This document shows, in pieces, positions 43,338 to 52,522 of a stretch of DNA of 64,000 nt. The DNA is from Pedobacter aquatilis (GTDB lineage: Bacteria; Bacteroidota; Bacteroidia; Sphingobacteriales; Sphingobacteriaceae). The DNA is taken from assembly GCF_030409415.1 (NCBI RefSeq), contig NZ_JAUFPW010000012.1:434001-498000 (forward strand), read 5' to 3'. The notes below the pieces were generated by a model. It did not search any database. It saw nothing but the letters and a program-made list of their open reading frames with translations, and was not told the origin of the DNA. The translations under genes were made by a program, and so were the position numbers. The number at the start of each line of letters is the position of its first letter. Position 1 is the stretch's first letter.

Positions 43338-44431
43338 TAAATAGTAAATATTTTAGTGCGGGACTTATCAGCCACAACATTAAGTAAATGTTCATAATGG
43401 GTTATCATTGTCTCAATATCAAACTGTTCGCTGGCGTACCTGCCTATTGTTTCCCGGTTAAGTTGTTGAGCCTCGAGGATTGCTTTAGCTAAGGCATCCG
43501 TGTCTGCAAAGTCAACCAAAATCCCGCAAGAGGGATTAATCAGCTCAGAGAGTGCTCCCATTCTAAACCCTGCTACTGGTGTACCTGTAGCCATGGCCTC
43601 TGCAATTACCAGTCCGAACGGCTCCTGCCAGGTTGGGGTCACAACACATACCTGAGCGTTAGCAATCAATTTCTGAAGTGCCTTTCGCTCGAGCAACCCT
43701 AGTAGTTCAATTTTTTCGTGCAATAAAGGTTCAATTTCATTTTTAAAGTATTTCTGATCTGCAATCCCGCCGGCAATTTTTAGTTTTATACCTGCTTTTT
43801 TGCAGGCATTGATGGCATATTGAAGTCCCTTATCTGGATGGATTCTTCCAAACCATACCGCATAGGGCTCCTGATGAGTTGAATGGGGTATTGCTGACCA
43901 CTCACTTAAATCGATTCCGTTTGGTATCACCTCGCAATCCTGAATGAGCGCTGACCAATTTTTTGCATTAAACTGTGAAACAGTGGCATAGTTTACAACG
44001 GGATTTACGCGTTCAGCTTTTATAGCAAGTGAAAGTTCATAAAATGGGGGCGTATGCAAAACAGTCAGCATCGGCGTATCAATTAACGAAGCCATTGTTA
44101 TGGGAATGTAATGTAGCGAATTATTAAATACCACGTCCAGCCCGTAGCTGTCGAGTTTCATCATCAATTCGAAATAAGCATGGTGTTCTGCTATATATTC
44201 AGAAGGAAGGTCCTTCCTTTTAATTCTCAAGCCCGAACTTTTATCATAATAGTCATCACTTAGTATCGGGTCAAGTGGTAAATTACTGTCGGAGGATGAA
44301 CTGGCGAAGAGGGTAACTTGATGACCCCTTGAGCCTAGCAGTGAAGTTATCTGGTGAGTAAATACTTCAAGCCCCCCTGCAAACGGCGCAATGATAGGAT
44401 GTTTGAGGTGGGCGATAATTCCAATTTTCAT
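43337..44431 (-). CDS. Family 4 glycosyltransferase
   Basis: This 364-residue enzyme begins IGIIAHLKHPIIAPFAGG followed by LEVFTHQITSLLGSRGH, and carries WFGRIHPDKGLQYAINACK, KLKIAGGIADQKYF and the donor-binding TPTWQEPFGLVIAEAM. It lies first in the minus-strand half of the cluster and its stop shares one base with the ACAD start (TAATG). Probably transfers a hexose. Sugar is not predictable. Confidence 0.88.
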   Translation of the reverse strand: MKIGIIAHLKHPIIAPFAGGLEVFTHQITSLLGSRGHQVTLFASSSSDSNLPLDPILSDDYYDKSSGLRIKRKDLPSEYIAEHHAYFELMMKLDSYGLDVVFNNSLHYIPITMASLIDTPMLTVLHTPPFYELSLAIKAERVNPVVNYATVSQFNAKNWSALIQDCEVIPNGIDLSEWSAIPHSTHQEPYAVWFGRIHPDKGLQYAINACKKAGIKLKIAGGIADQKYFKNEIEPLLHEKIELLGLLERKALQKLIANAQVCVVTPTWQEPFGLVIAEAMATGTPVAGFRMGALSELINPSCGILVDFADTDALAKAILEAQQLNRETIGRYASEQFDIETMITHYEHLLNVVADKSRTKIFTI

Positions 44432-44484
44432 AAGTAAGTTATATTAGCATAGACATTGAAAAGCGCTATTAAGTTTTATAAAAA

Positions 44485-44516
44485 AAGAACAACTATTTTT
44501 CGATAGTTGCTCTTTT
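44485..44516 (-). terminator. Rho-independent terminator after the SMP-30-like gene
   Basis: On the minus strand a 12-bp stem (AAGAGCAACTAT with ATAGTTGTTCTT, one mismatch) is followed by T6. It lies 18 bp past the stop of the gene at 44534 and before the GT4 start, separating the two transcription units. Confidence 0.7.
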
Positions 44517-44533
44517 GATATTAGTAGTGTAGA

Positions 44534-45505
44534 TTACTTAACAGGTTTATAAACTGCTTTCTGTATGGCAAAAGTTTTCACCGGGACCTGATTGCTATCG
44601 ATTAACTGGTTGAACTGAGCGTTCATTATCCAAATGTCCTTTCCGTTTTGTGTTGCTGTGGATGGATAAGTAAAACGATCGGTTGAAAGTGTGGATGCGC
44701 TGACCTTGGCAGTTTTCCAATTATCAGTCGTAGTAAGTTGATAGATTTTGTCGCTGCCACCATTTACGACCATGTTCAGTGTGTTGTTATCGCTTAGTAA
44801 AAGTCCGTCTGCACCCATAAAAAATTGTTCTATGTCAATTTTTGTTATACTTTTAGGATTCTTAATGTCTATTTTAAAAAGCTGGCCTTTAGAGCTGTTG
44901 TCGACAATGAGAAACCCATCGGGATGAAAAACAATTCCATTCAGACCAACGCCTTCCGTTTTAAAAACATCATCTTTTGCAAACACAGTTGGCTTACCAG
45001 CGGCTGTAACCTTATATATCGCGCCAGCGAAGCTGTCAGTGATGTAGGCGTTGTTCTGTCCGTCAAAGGCGATATCATTTGCGAAATGTTTCCCCGGAAT
45101 CAGGCCAGAGAGATCAATGTCCGAAAGCTTCTTGCCCGAAGAGAGGTCAATAGAGATGATTCTTGCCATTTTCATCCTGGTAACAGGACTTGTAAATTTA
45201 CTGTAATTCGCATCCGCCACGCAGGCAAATAACCTTTTGCCATCTGGATGAATTTTGATGCCGTAAGTTGATTTTAATGTGGTGTCGCCATGAAGAATGC
45301 TATAGGCACCCTGTGGAGTTACTTTTCCAATATTGCCCAGTCTCGCTGAAGAAACATAGTAAAGGTTTGCTGCTTTGTCATAAGCAATCCCTTCAGGATA
45401 ACTTTCCAGGGCATCAAAATTAATTCGTGGTGTTGGTTCGGCTTTCATTGCAGCAATACCCGCCAGGCTGGCAATGCTTATCGCGATGTATATTATCTTT
45501 TTCAT
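44534..45505 (-). CDS. Secreted SMP-30/gluconolactonase-like beta-propeller
   Basis: This 323-residue protein has a signal peptide (KKIIYIAISIASLAGIAAM) and propeller-type repeats: YPEGIAYDKAANLYYVSS, GIKIHPDGKRLFA, FANDIAFDGQNNAYITDS and GLNGIVFHPDGFLIVDNSS. The N-D/S-containing loops are those that bind calcium in SMP-30 family lactonases. It starts 1 bp after the stop of the dehydrogenase gene, so the two are probably cotranscribed and may act in sequence on a sugar lactone in the periplasm. Confidence 0.8.
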   Translation of the reverse strand: MKKIIYIAISIASLAGIAAMKAEPTPRINFDALESYPEGIAYDKAANLYYVSSARLGNIGKVTPQGAYSILHGDTTLKSTYGIKIHPDGKRLFACVADANYSKFTSPVTRMKMARIISIDLSSGKKLSDIDLSGLIPGKHFANDIAFDGQNNAYITDSFAGAIYKVTAAGKPTVFAKDDVFKTEGVGLNGIVFHPDGFLIVDNSSKGQLFKIDIKNPKSITKIDIEQFFMGADGLLLSDNNTLNMVVNGGSDKIYQLTTTDNWKTAKVSASTLSTDRFTYPSTATQNGKDIWIMNAQFNQLIDSNQVPVKTFAIQKAVYKPVK

Positions 45506-45506
45506 C

Positions 45507-46706
45507 TTATTTCGTTCTTTTTACAAGGTAAATATTTCCTGAGGCATCATCTGATATGTAAATCATACCATCTTTGGTGACTGTTATCCCGGCCGGTCTT
45601 CCGAATCTGGAATCTCCCTGAAGGAAGCCGCTTAAGAAATCCTCTGCTTTAACCGCTTTGCCATTTTCGAAATGAATTCGTTGAACTTTAAAGCCAACGG
45701 GTTTTTCTGCATTCCATGATCCATGCCAAGCAACCAGTCCATCGCCAGCCCATTCCTTGGGAATATTTAATGCGCCCCTGAAGAAGCTAAACCCTATTGG
45801 CGCCATATGTGCTGTAAGCTCCATTACCGATGGCTCAGTTCCCTTAACCACTGCTTCTTTTGTATTTCCAGCGGGATCTTCCCGGCTCTTGTCTACTTCT
45901 CTTTTCCCATAAGCATATGGGAAGCCATAATCAGCGCCTTGTTTAATTTGATTGACTTCCTCAGGTGGCCATTCACTTCCCTTTGCATCACCTCCATTAT
46001 CTATTCCCCACATTTCCTTAGTTTGGGGATGCCAGTCGAAGCCTATGGTGTTCCGCAGACCGCTGGCATAAAGCTTTCTGGTCCAATTTTTCGGGTCAAC
46101 CTGAAGCATAACTGCAGTTTCCTTGTCACTTTCCTTACAGTCGTTACACAAAGAACCAACGGAGATGTATAGCATTCCATCAGGACCGAAGTCCATCGTG
46201 CGGTTTGGATGCTGCCCGCCATCGGGCAAGTCTTTAATTAAGGTTTCTTTCCCATATGTATTTAGGGTTCCGTCTGGTTTGACCGGGTATCTGCGAACTT
46301 CATTGCTGTTGCACAAGTACATCCAATTGTCCTTCATGGTAATTCCATGCACCCCTTTAAAGTCAGAGACGGCTGTAATTAAGTTGTCGAATTTTCCATC
46401 TTTGTTTTTATCCTCAAGCAAAAGCACATCGCCTCCATCTCTCCTGGTTACATATACATTTCCTTGAGGACTTGTATAAAGCATGCGTGGTTTTCCAAGA
46501 CCTGACGCAGCAAGACTGACTTGCCAGCCCTCGGGAACTTTTAGCAAGCTGACCATTTCTGGTTTGAACTCTAGCACCTGAGCGTATTTAGTCACTGATA
46601 AAGATTTGGTCACCTCTTGAGGTGGGAGACCGCGTTGGGCATGCGCAGCCAGGGTAGCAGACATCATTAAGCCCAAAGCTGTTAAGCGTAAATTTTTGTT
46701 TTTCAT
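45507..46706 (-). CDS. PQQ-dependent sugar dehydrogenase-like protein (sorbosone type)
   Basis: This 399-residue protein has a signal peptide (LRLTALGLMMSATLAAHAQ) and a six-bladed propeller: PEGWQVSLAASGLGKPR, KFDNLITAVSDFKGVHGI, HPNRTMDFGPDGMLYISVGS and GLRNTIGFDWHPQTKEMWG with IDNGGD. These belong to the GSDH/sorbosone dehydrogenase family, which binds PQQ. No PQQ synthesis gene is in the window. It is followed 1 bp downstream by the SMP-30-like gene. Confidence 0.85.
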   Translation of the reverse strand: MKNKNLRLTALGLMMSATLAAHAQRGLPPQEVTKSLSVTKYAQVLEFKPEMVSLLKVPEGWQVSLAASGLGKPRMLYTSPQGNVYVTRRDGGDVLLLEDKNKDGKFDNLITAVSDFKGVHGITMKDNWMYLCNSNEVRRYPVKPDGTLNTYGKETLIKDLPDGGQHPNRTMDFGPDGMLYISVGSLCNDCKESDKETAVMLQVDPKNWTRKLYASGLRNTIGFDWHPQTKEMWGIDNGGDAKGSEWPPEEVNQIKQGADYGFPYAYGKREVDKSREDPAGNTKEAVVKGTEPSVMELTAHMAPIGFSFFRGALNIPKEWAGDGLVAWHGSWNAEKPVGFKVQRIHFENGKAVKAEDFLSGFLQGDSRFGRPAGITVTKDGMIYISDDASGNIYLVKRTK

Positions 46707-46879
46707 ATTCCGGTGTTTTCTTTTTTAACACTTTTTTTTCCGCGATAGTTTTGGTTATAATTTATAATTGAAATTGTGCTCATGAACAAGATCCTGGTTA
46801 TCTATAGCTTAGATACACATTCACAACCCTAAACTACATTGCAATGCAATTAATTCAATAGTATATGAAACTTTTTCAA

Positions 46880-46894
46880 CCAACACGTTGTTGG
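46880..46894. repeat. Short perfect inverted repeat in the divergent promoter region
   Basis: CCAACA and TGTTGG separated by CGT form a 15-base palindrome located 10 bp before the DUF2490 start and 174 bp upstream of the oppositely oriented dehydrogenase gene. It could be an operator or, less likely, a leader hairpin. Confidence 0.3.
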
Positions 46895-46904
46895 CCTTGA
46901 GCGT

Positions 46905-47588
46905 ATGAAGTTTAAGAGCATGTTATTGATTTTTATTGGGTTTTGCGTTCAGCAGCAAGATTTGTTCGCTCAGCAAAGCCAATTCTGGCTTTTCTGGACC
47001 CATACTCAAAAGTTAAGCGAAAAGATTAATTTACTCATAGATGCACAAGGGCGGGCGAGCGTTAACTTAAGGGAGGTAAATACGTTGTTGCTTCGTGGAG
47101 CGCTGGCCTATAAACTTTCTGAGCAAAGCAGTATAGCTCTTGGTTATGCTCATAAAGCAGATTTTGAAGGCAAAAAAAATAGCGGCTATGAAAATCGCCT
47201 GTACCAGCAGTATGCCTATAATTTTAAGATAAACAAAATAGAGGTTGAAATTAGAGGCCGATTCGAGGAGCGATTTTTGAGTGACTCGGTTACCAATTTT
47301 GCCTTAAGGGCTAGGGGCTTTGTATCCGCCCAGATTCCAATAATTGCAGATAAGGACTTTTCATCGGGCCTATTTGCTGGCCTACAAAATGAACTTTTTG
47401 TAAATGTGCTAAATAAGCAATACGTTAACAATTATTTTTTTGATCAAAATAGACCATATCTTTCGCTGGGTTACCGGTTCAATAAAAAAGTGGAAACATC
47501 CATTGATTATGGTTTGATGAGCGATCAGGGTAAAGTGCATAGGTCAGTTATTTCTGTTTTTCGTTTATCGCTTACCACAGACTTTTAG
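46905..47588 (+). CDS. DUF2490 family outer-membrane-like protein
   Basis: This 227-residue protein has a signal peptide (KSMLLIFIGFCVQQQDLFAQ) and the DUF2490 pattern: QFWLFWTHTQKLSEKINLL, EVNTLLLRGALAYKLSEQSS, IEVEIRGRFEERFL and a closing YLSLGYRFN. Alternating hydrophobic beta-strands ending in a terminal aromatic phenylalanine (LSLTTDF) suggest an outer-membrane barrel. Function unknown. It stands alone. Confidence 0.8.
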   Translation: MKFKSMLLIFIGFCVQQQDLFAQQSQFWLFWTHTQKLSEKINLLIDAQGRASVNLREVNTLLLRGALAYKLSEQSSIALGYAHKADFEGKKNSGYENRLYQQYAYNFKINKIEVEIRGRFEERFLSDSVTNFALRARGFVSAQIPIIADKDFSSGLFAGLQNELFVNVLNKQYVNNYFFDQNRPYLSLGYRFNKKVETSIDYGLMSDQGKVHRSVISVFRLSLTTDF

Positions 47589-48379
47589 TAAAGGTAAGCT
47601 TTAAATGTATCGACTTGGTTGTAGGGGCACAAGTAGGTTAGGTATCCTTTCAAAATGTGTTATACCTAAGACCGGCCGTATTCCTTGTGAAAAATTTAAT
47701 TCATTTTATCTCAATATATTCAGATTAAATCTGCCTTGGCTGATTAAATTGATAAAAATTTAGTTTGATTAATGAGCAATCACCTTATCGAGATATGGCC
47801 AATGTTAATAAAGACAGTCTACGTAATTAATATGAAAATTACTGTAAGTTGTCCTTTGTGTTAATCAAGGTTTTAATTTTACTTTAAAAAGTCAGCGTGG
47901 CTGCTATTTGCAGCGGCTAAAGGAATCATGCAAAAATAGCCAGCTTATTTTCATTGATTCTACCAAGTATTGCCAACCATCTCGGCGTGGTTTTTTTTAA
48001 TATTACAGGTATCCGTTCCAAGCCATGGCGAGTGCTTAATCATCAAATACATTCGCGCCTGACAAACCTAGCACAGACCAGTCGTATATAGTCACCTTTA
48101 TTGCATCTCCATCATATCAAAAGGATGCTTGTAGATATCTCCATATGTTCATGAAGATCAGCAAACAAGACTATTCATAACACCTGAGTTAGGCTAGATG
48201 CTTTCGTTGCTGATTAGTTGATGTGCAGCTGTGCCAAAGCAGTTTGGAGTTCTTGTAAGTAAACAAGCTGGTGAGAGATTAGCAGTTTGGCTTTTTGACA
48301 GCGTGAGGTAGATAGGGGTACTAGCCCTATCATCACCCCTTATTAAGCTGGCAGTGTTAGCTGCATTTTAGAGCGCTTA
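47589..48379. other. Gene-poor AT-rich stretch of about 790 bp
   Basis: No supported gene, RNA or strong hairpin. Short frames on both strands have no recognised content. It begins the decayed region that continues to 53,219. Confidence 0.4.
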
Positions 48380-48577
48380 TTATGAAGCATTTTCGAATTC
48401 CTCGAACATTGCCTCCAGGGAGCTGTTGTCCTGAAAAACCGCACCGCTAAAAACGTTATTAGCTGTGGAAAGAATAGTCAAGGACTTCTTGTCACAATCA
48501 ACAAATGTGCTAAGTTCTAAAAATTTTTCTGGTCTGATTTTAAAAACCATTAAGGATTTGCTCTTTGAATAAGGCAT
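48380..48577 (-). CDS. Possible small protein, unknown
   Basis: A 65-codon frame encoding MPYSKSKSLMVFKIRPEKFL, then TFVDCDKKSLTILSTANNVF and an acidic end LEAMFEEFENAS. Composition (mixed, acidic end) is protein-like, but no family is recognised and it lies in a region of gene decay. It could be a relic. Confidence 0.3.
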   Translation of the reverse strand: MPYSKSKSLMVFKIRPEKFLELSTFVDCDKKSLTILSTANNVFSGAVFQDNSSLEAMFEEFENAS

Positions 48578-48717
48578 TGACGTTTGTTAGTTTAGTTTTC
48601 CATACACATCCGCCTTACTTATCAGTGGGGCAGTAGTGCTACAAAAATCTGCCTAATATTTATAAATTAGTAAATCTTTCCTTTTGATTATGTAATGATA
48701 TTCAAAATCAATACAAA

Positions 48718-49893
48718 TTAACCATTTTTGAGCGCTGAAAGGTAGGTTGAAGGACTCATACCCATAACTTTTTTGAAGGCGACAAAGAAGGTATTTCTTG
48801 AAGAAAATCCAGCCTCTAGGGCAATTGCTTCCAGCTTAAATTGTTTCCAATCACCCATATCGAGTCTTTGCTTTATGTATTGGATGCGTAGATTGTTGAT
48901 GTAGGTATTAAAGTTTGATTCGTAGTAATTATTGAATAATTCTGATAGCTTATGATTTGGAACATCTATTTGGGAAGCAAGTACACTTAATGTTAAGCCA
49001 ACTTGTTTGAAAGCTTGATTTTCGACAATATGCTGTTCTACTTGTTTTCTGAGTTTGTCATCAACCGGTTTATTTTTTCGCTTCTCAGCTTGGCTTACTC
49101 CTTGTTGAAAGGACACCACTGGCCTAGGCTCGCTGAGTTCATCAGGTTTAATTGAAATGCCAAAAATGAGTTCAGGATTCAGAAAGAAAGATAGGCTAAG
49201 TAGTAGTAAGGTAAGAGACAAAGCTAAAATGAGCGGACTTTTGTGCAGCATAAAATATGCGCTGTTAGCATTTTGAAGTATCGCCAAATTTAGTAGTAAC
49301 ATACCAATGAAGATTATAGTCAGCAAGCCCGAGAATAAGTAAGCCCACCTTATTATACTAACTTTCTTTCTATGCCTGGAGAAAATATAGGTAAATCGAA
49401 GTTGAAGGACCGAATATATAAGTCCTGAGAGCGGAAAGGTGAACCAGTGCCATGGTTCTACAATATATTTGTCTCCTGAAAAGGTGTAATGAAGGTCTAC
49501 AGCGACCCGATTTACAACAGCCTGCTGTTGCGCTAGATTTAATAGATTATATGGCGCTACAGATATAAAGGCCGGTATTGTAATTAAAAAGTGTAGCAAA
49601 TGACTTTTTTTAAACTTCGCAAATTTCGGATTTAACGCGCCCCTGAGGTATAAATAAAAGCATGGCCCGATGAAGTAATAAAGGGGCAAGCCTTTATTAA
49701 AAAGCATCGGGTAATACTTGATTTGACCAGAATTAGTCAACAAAAATATCAACGCATACCAAGCAGTACTGATGATGGCGACAGCGAGCAGGGCGTTGAG
49801 ATATCTCTTTTCTCGTCCGTAAATCCATAGGAGGATAACCACGAGAGACAAAATAAAAATTGCGCCGATGACGGTCAGAAAAAAGGGATGCAA
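48718..49893 (-). CDS. AraC-family regulator with an N-terminal membrane half
   Basis: This 391-residue protein has about seven hydrophobic helices in residues 1-245 (for example FFLTVIGAIFILSLVVILLW and LPLYYFIGPCFYLYLRG), then a linker, then a C-terminal AraC-type DNA-binding domain (KLSELFNNYYESNFNTYIN, AGFSSRNTFFVAFKKV). The membrane half is like those of 7TM sensor proteins. It is adjacent to a row of decayed genes, so its target may be lost. It is one of the few intact genes of this region. Confidence 0.88.
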   Translation of the reverse strand: MHPFFLTVIGAIFILSLVVILLWIYGREKRYLNALLAVAIISTAWYALIFLLTNSGQIKYYPMLFNKGLPLYYFIGPCFYLYLRGALNPKFAKFKKSHLLHFLITIPAFISVAPYNLLNLAQQQAVVNRVAVDLHYTFSGDKYIVEPWHWFTFPLSGLIYSVLQLRFTYIFSRHRKKVSIIRWAYLFSGLLTIIFIGMLLLNLAILQNANSAYFMLHKSPLILALSLTLLLLSLSFFLNPELIFGISIKPDELSEPRPVVSFQQGVSQAEKRKNKPVDDKLRKQVEQHIVENQAFKQVGLTLSVLASQIDVPNHKLSELFNNYYESNFNTYINNLRIQYIKQRLDMGDWKQFKLEAIALEAGFSSRNTFFVAFKKVMGMSPSTYLSALKNG

Positions 49894-49993
49894 GCGAATA
49901 TTTTAGTTAAAGGAGTTCAAAAATAATAATCTAATGTTTATAGAAAATTAATATTCCTATTTGCTCTTATTTTTTAATATTGCAGCTTTTTAA

Positions 49994-50355
49994 TCACCAG
50001 TATATAAGCAATGGCTGAAAAGATAAACGGAACAACCTTTTACCGTCTGTATCCAAACCGGGAGCACCACGCTTATTTACGTATTATGTAATATTGCCAA
50101 GGAAAATGGCTACAAACATCAAGGCTGTAATAATGCCCAACCGTTTTTCGTATTGCTTTGGTATTAAGATTAGCGCATTACCTATGGCTATCTCTTCAAT
50201 TCCTGAATAAATTACGGTATCGTCTATTTTGAGCGGTATCCAATCTGGCACTCGCGCCTGAAAAGCCTCTCTTACAAAAATTATGTGTCTAATCCGGCAA
50301 ATACTAGCGCCGTCTCCAACAAAATCTTTGCAGCATATCTTAAGTTTACTTTCAT
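49994..50355 (-). pseudogene. Decayed DoxX-like membrane protein gene
   Basis: Starting at ATG (50353-50355) the frame gives MKVNLRYAAKILLETALVFAG, then a frameshift; the neighbouring frame continues RHIIFVREAFQARVPDWIPL, IYSGIEEIAIGNALILIPK and GIITALMFVAIFLGNIT, then TAA in place of an expected Gln codon, then YVNKRGAPGLDTDGKRLFR and FQPLLIYW before TGA. These blocks match the DoxX-like family, in which the last block is typically QYVNKRGAFGLDTDGKR. One frameshift and two stops. Confidence 0.75.
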
Positions 50356-50625
50356 AGTGGTATAATTATTTAATTATAAAATAGATAAGCTAGATATGTT
50401 CGGTCGGTTTACAAAGGCTATCTAAAGTTTTTATTATAAAATCTGAGCGAGCTTTATTCAAGAATGCCAAAGATCTTATTAGTTGCCGAAATAGAAATTT
50501 TCTGAGTTTGCTAATGATTTTGATAATAAATGTATTTATTTGTTAGACATCTTTTCTGTCTTAATTTTGTAGTGCTCGGCTTGTAAATTTCAACTCCGGA
50601 TAAATAGCAAACTGCAAATCAGATC

Positions 50626-50910
50626 GGTTTCTTCTGATAATGAAATTGTGATTATCTCATTTCCAGCTGCCCGTTCTTGGAGCGTACAGCTGTACTACTT
50701 TATTAGTGTCTCTTTTACTTCTAGTGCGATAGCTCCGTTGAAAATAAAGTTGATTTCTTGACCAGCTTTCCTTTGGTAGTTTCGCAAGCTTTACCGCATT
50801 TTTTCTTTAAAGCAAAGGCATTTTCGAAGACCTGCCCGGTAGATAATAGTGCTGTAGAAAGGAGATTAACTATTCCTGTGTTGAAAAAATAGAATTTAGC
50901 TTATTACCCG
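50626..50910 (-). pseudogene. Remnant of a DUF4143 AAA-type ATPase
   Basis: Two frames give FNTGIVNLLSTALLSTGQVF then ENAFALKKKCG, and NYQRKAGQEINFIFNGAIAL then EVKETLIK and a stop. The order FxxTGxVNxL, GQVFEN, GQEIxFIxxxxIALEVK is the C-terminal end of DUF4143 ATP-binding proteins. The ATPase half is missing. At least one frameshift separates the pieces. Confidence 0.6.
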
Positions 50911-50964
50911 ATTGAGCCCGGAAATTTATCAAGGAAATTTGTGCGGTGAAGCAACCAAAGCTGA

Positions 50965-51222
50965 TCATTGTAATAAATCAAAAGACTTAAGCACCTCCTC
51001 TTTATCATTAATAAAGTTGATGCGAACCAAGGTGTAGGGTTCAGCCATACCAAGGATATGTTGGGTGGTTTTGGTATATATCCAATCCAAATCCTCTAAG
51101 CTAAATATCATGATGTTAATTTCAGTTTTTGAATATTGAAACAAGTCCTTGACTTCTGTCCCCAATAAACTTTTTAATCCGTTGACTATCGCTTTCATGA
51201 CCACTGATTTATAGTCATTCAA
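50965..51222 (-). CDS. Possible 85-residue cytoplasmic protein, unknown
   Basis: The frame encodes MNDYKSVVMKAIVNGLKSLL, then FSLEDLDWIYTKTTQHILG and RINFINDKEEVLKSFDLLQ. Alternating helix and strand pattern and balanced charge are consistent with a real small protein. No family is recognised. It lies between two decayed genes, so it may be a survivor or a relic. Confidence 0.4.
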   Translation of the reverse strand: MNDYKSVVMKAIVNGLKSLLGTEVKDLFQYSKTEINIMIFSLEDLDWIYTKTTQHILGMAEPYTLVRINFINDKEEVLKSFDLLQ

Positions 51223-51482
51223 CCCGCAAAATCTCGTATGGTTTTAATGAATTCAAAGCATGAGGGAATAAAATGCGGTCATGCTCACCTCAAGCAATGA
51301 CGACTAGTGATTTAACAGCTAATAGTGCTTCAGGTTGTAAGAATTCAAAAACTGACCGGCTTAATCAGGGTTCTATAAAGGCACCAGGTTAAGCGTCAAA
51401 GTGCAGATTTCATTTTAGCAGGCAGTATGCTAAGTCAACTGCCTGCATATTTATCTCTACCACAGACACTTGATAAAAAAAA

Positions 51483-51686
51483 CTTTTCTTCAAAGATGGG
51501 CAAGGTCTACTGAATATCGTACTATGTGCGATTATTGGTTATATCACCTTGTTTATATTTATTCGGATTTCTGGAAAACCTACATTGACTAAACTAAATG
51601 CTTATGATTTTGTCGTGACCGTTACACTTGGTTCTACCGTGTCTTCCATGATCCTGGGAGATGTAACACTTCGTCATCCTGCATGA
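51483..51686 (+). pseudogene. Truncated DUF421 (YetF/YcaP-like) membrane protein fragment
   Basis: An open frame without a start codon encodes FFKDGQGLLNIVLCAIIGY, ITLFIFIRISGKPTLTKLNA and YDFVVTVTLGSTVSSMILGD before a stop. The RISGKxTLxKxNAxDFxVTVxLGST pattern is the start of DUF421 proteins. The protein's later helices and C-terminal domain are absent, so this is a truncated relic. Confidence 0.7.
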
Positions 51687-52129
51687 TGATGCTGATGTGC
51701 ATGAAATCGTAAAAAAGGTTAATGAAATAGATTTACAGTTCTGGCGGACCAATGCCCTAATTAGATTAACTACGTTTATAAGGATGGACGTGGTTGCGGT
51801 TTTGGGTTAATCCGCAACTGAAAAAAGATATTTCGACGTTTATGCGCCATAAGTTGGCAGAGGCTTCGCTGCAGTTCTTGCTATATAATAGGACAGTATC
51901 GCTACCCAATGCTATATTACAATTGTTAATACCGAACTAAAAATATCATCAAACACCTTTTTAGGATGGGGTGTTAGGCGGGCATTTAAAATATCTCTTG
52001 TCAGGTAACCCGGCTGTCAACCCTCAGGATCGTTTACAGGTTATTATCTGCCATTTTGTTCATTATGCCTAGCTGGTAGGTTGCATATTGCGTAAATGTT
52101 ATGTTTGTTGAAAGCTTAAGGAACCGCTC
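51687..52129. other. Unassigned stretch with two short open segments
   Basis: Directly after the DUF421 fragment, frames give DVHEIVKKVNEIDLQFWRT and, shifted, NPQLKKDISTFMRHKLAEA followed by LQFLLYN. They look like decayed coding sequence but I recognise no family. No promoter or terminator was seen. Confidence 0.3.
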
Positions 52130-52522
52130 ATGCAAAACCAAAATCTCCCAAAGTATACCTGCGTCATACTCGATGACGATATTCAGAGTGTTGAAATTTT
52201 AAAGCATTATATTGATGAAACCGGCAAGCTTTCCTTGTATTCATCTTTCACCGAACCTGTAGAAGCGGCTGCTGCATTTGTGGATTATGAAATGGTTGAC
52301 TTTCTTTTTCTGGATATCGGGATGGAAGTTTCCGGATTGGATATGGCGAGGATGTTAAGGAATAAGGTTAGATTCATCGTATTTGTGACCGCTTATACCA
52401 GTTTTGCGCTCGAAGCCTTTGAGCATGGCGATGCATACCTGGTTAAACCAGTTGCTTACGACGTTTTTCTGAGGGCGATAAATCATGTTATTTCTAAGGC
52501 CTGCAAAAAGTTAAGTATTTGA
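52130..52522 (+). CDS. Receiver domain of a LytTR-type response regulator, output domain lost
   Basis: This 130-residue protein is an intact receiver: DDD at 15-17, phosphorylatable D62 (LFLDIGM), T88 and K106 (YLVKPVAY). LytTR response regulators are about 250 residues and go on with a DNA-binding domain, but here the frame stops and DUF72 sequence follows in the same frame. It is probably a deletion product. Whether it still acts as a phosphate sink is unknown. Confidence 0.7.
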   Translation: MQNQNLPKYTCVILDDDIQSVEILKHYIDETGKLSLYSSFTEPVEAAAAFVDYEMVDFLFLDIGMEVSGLDMARMLRNKVRFIVFVTAYTSFALEAFEHGDAYLVKPVAYDVFLRAINHVISKACKKLSI

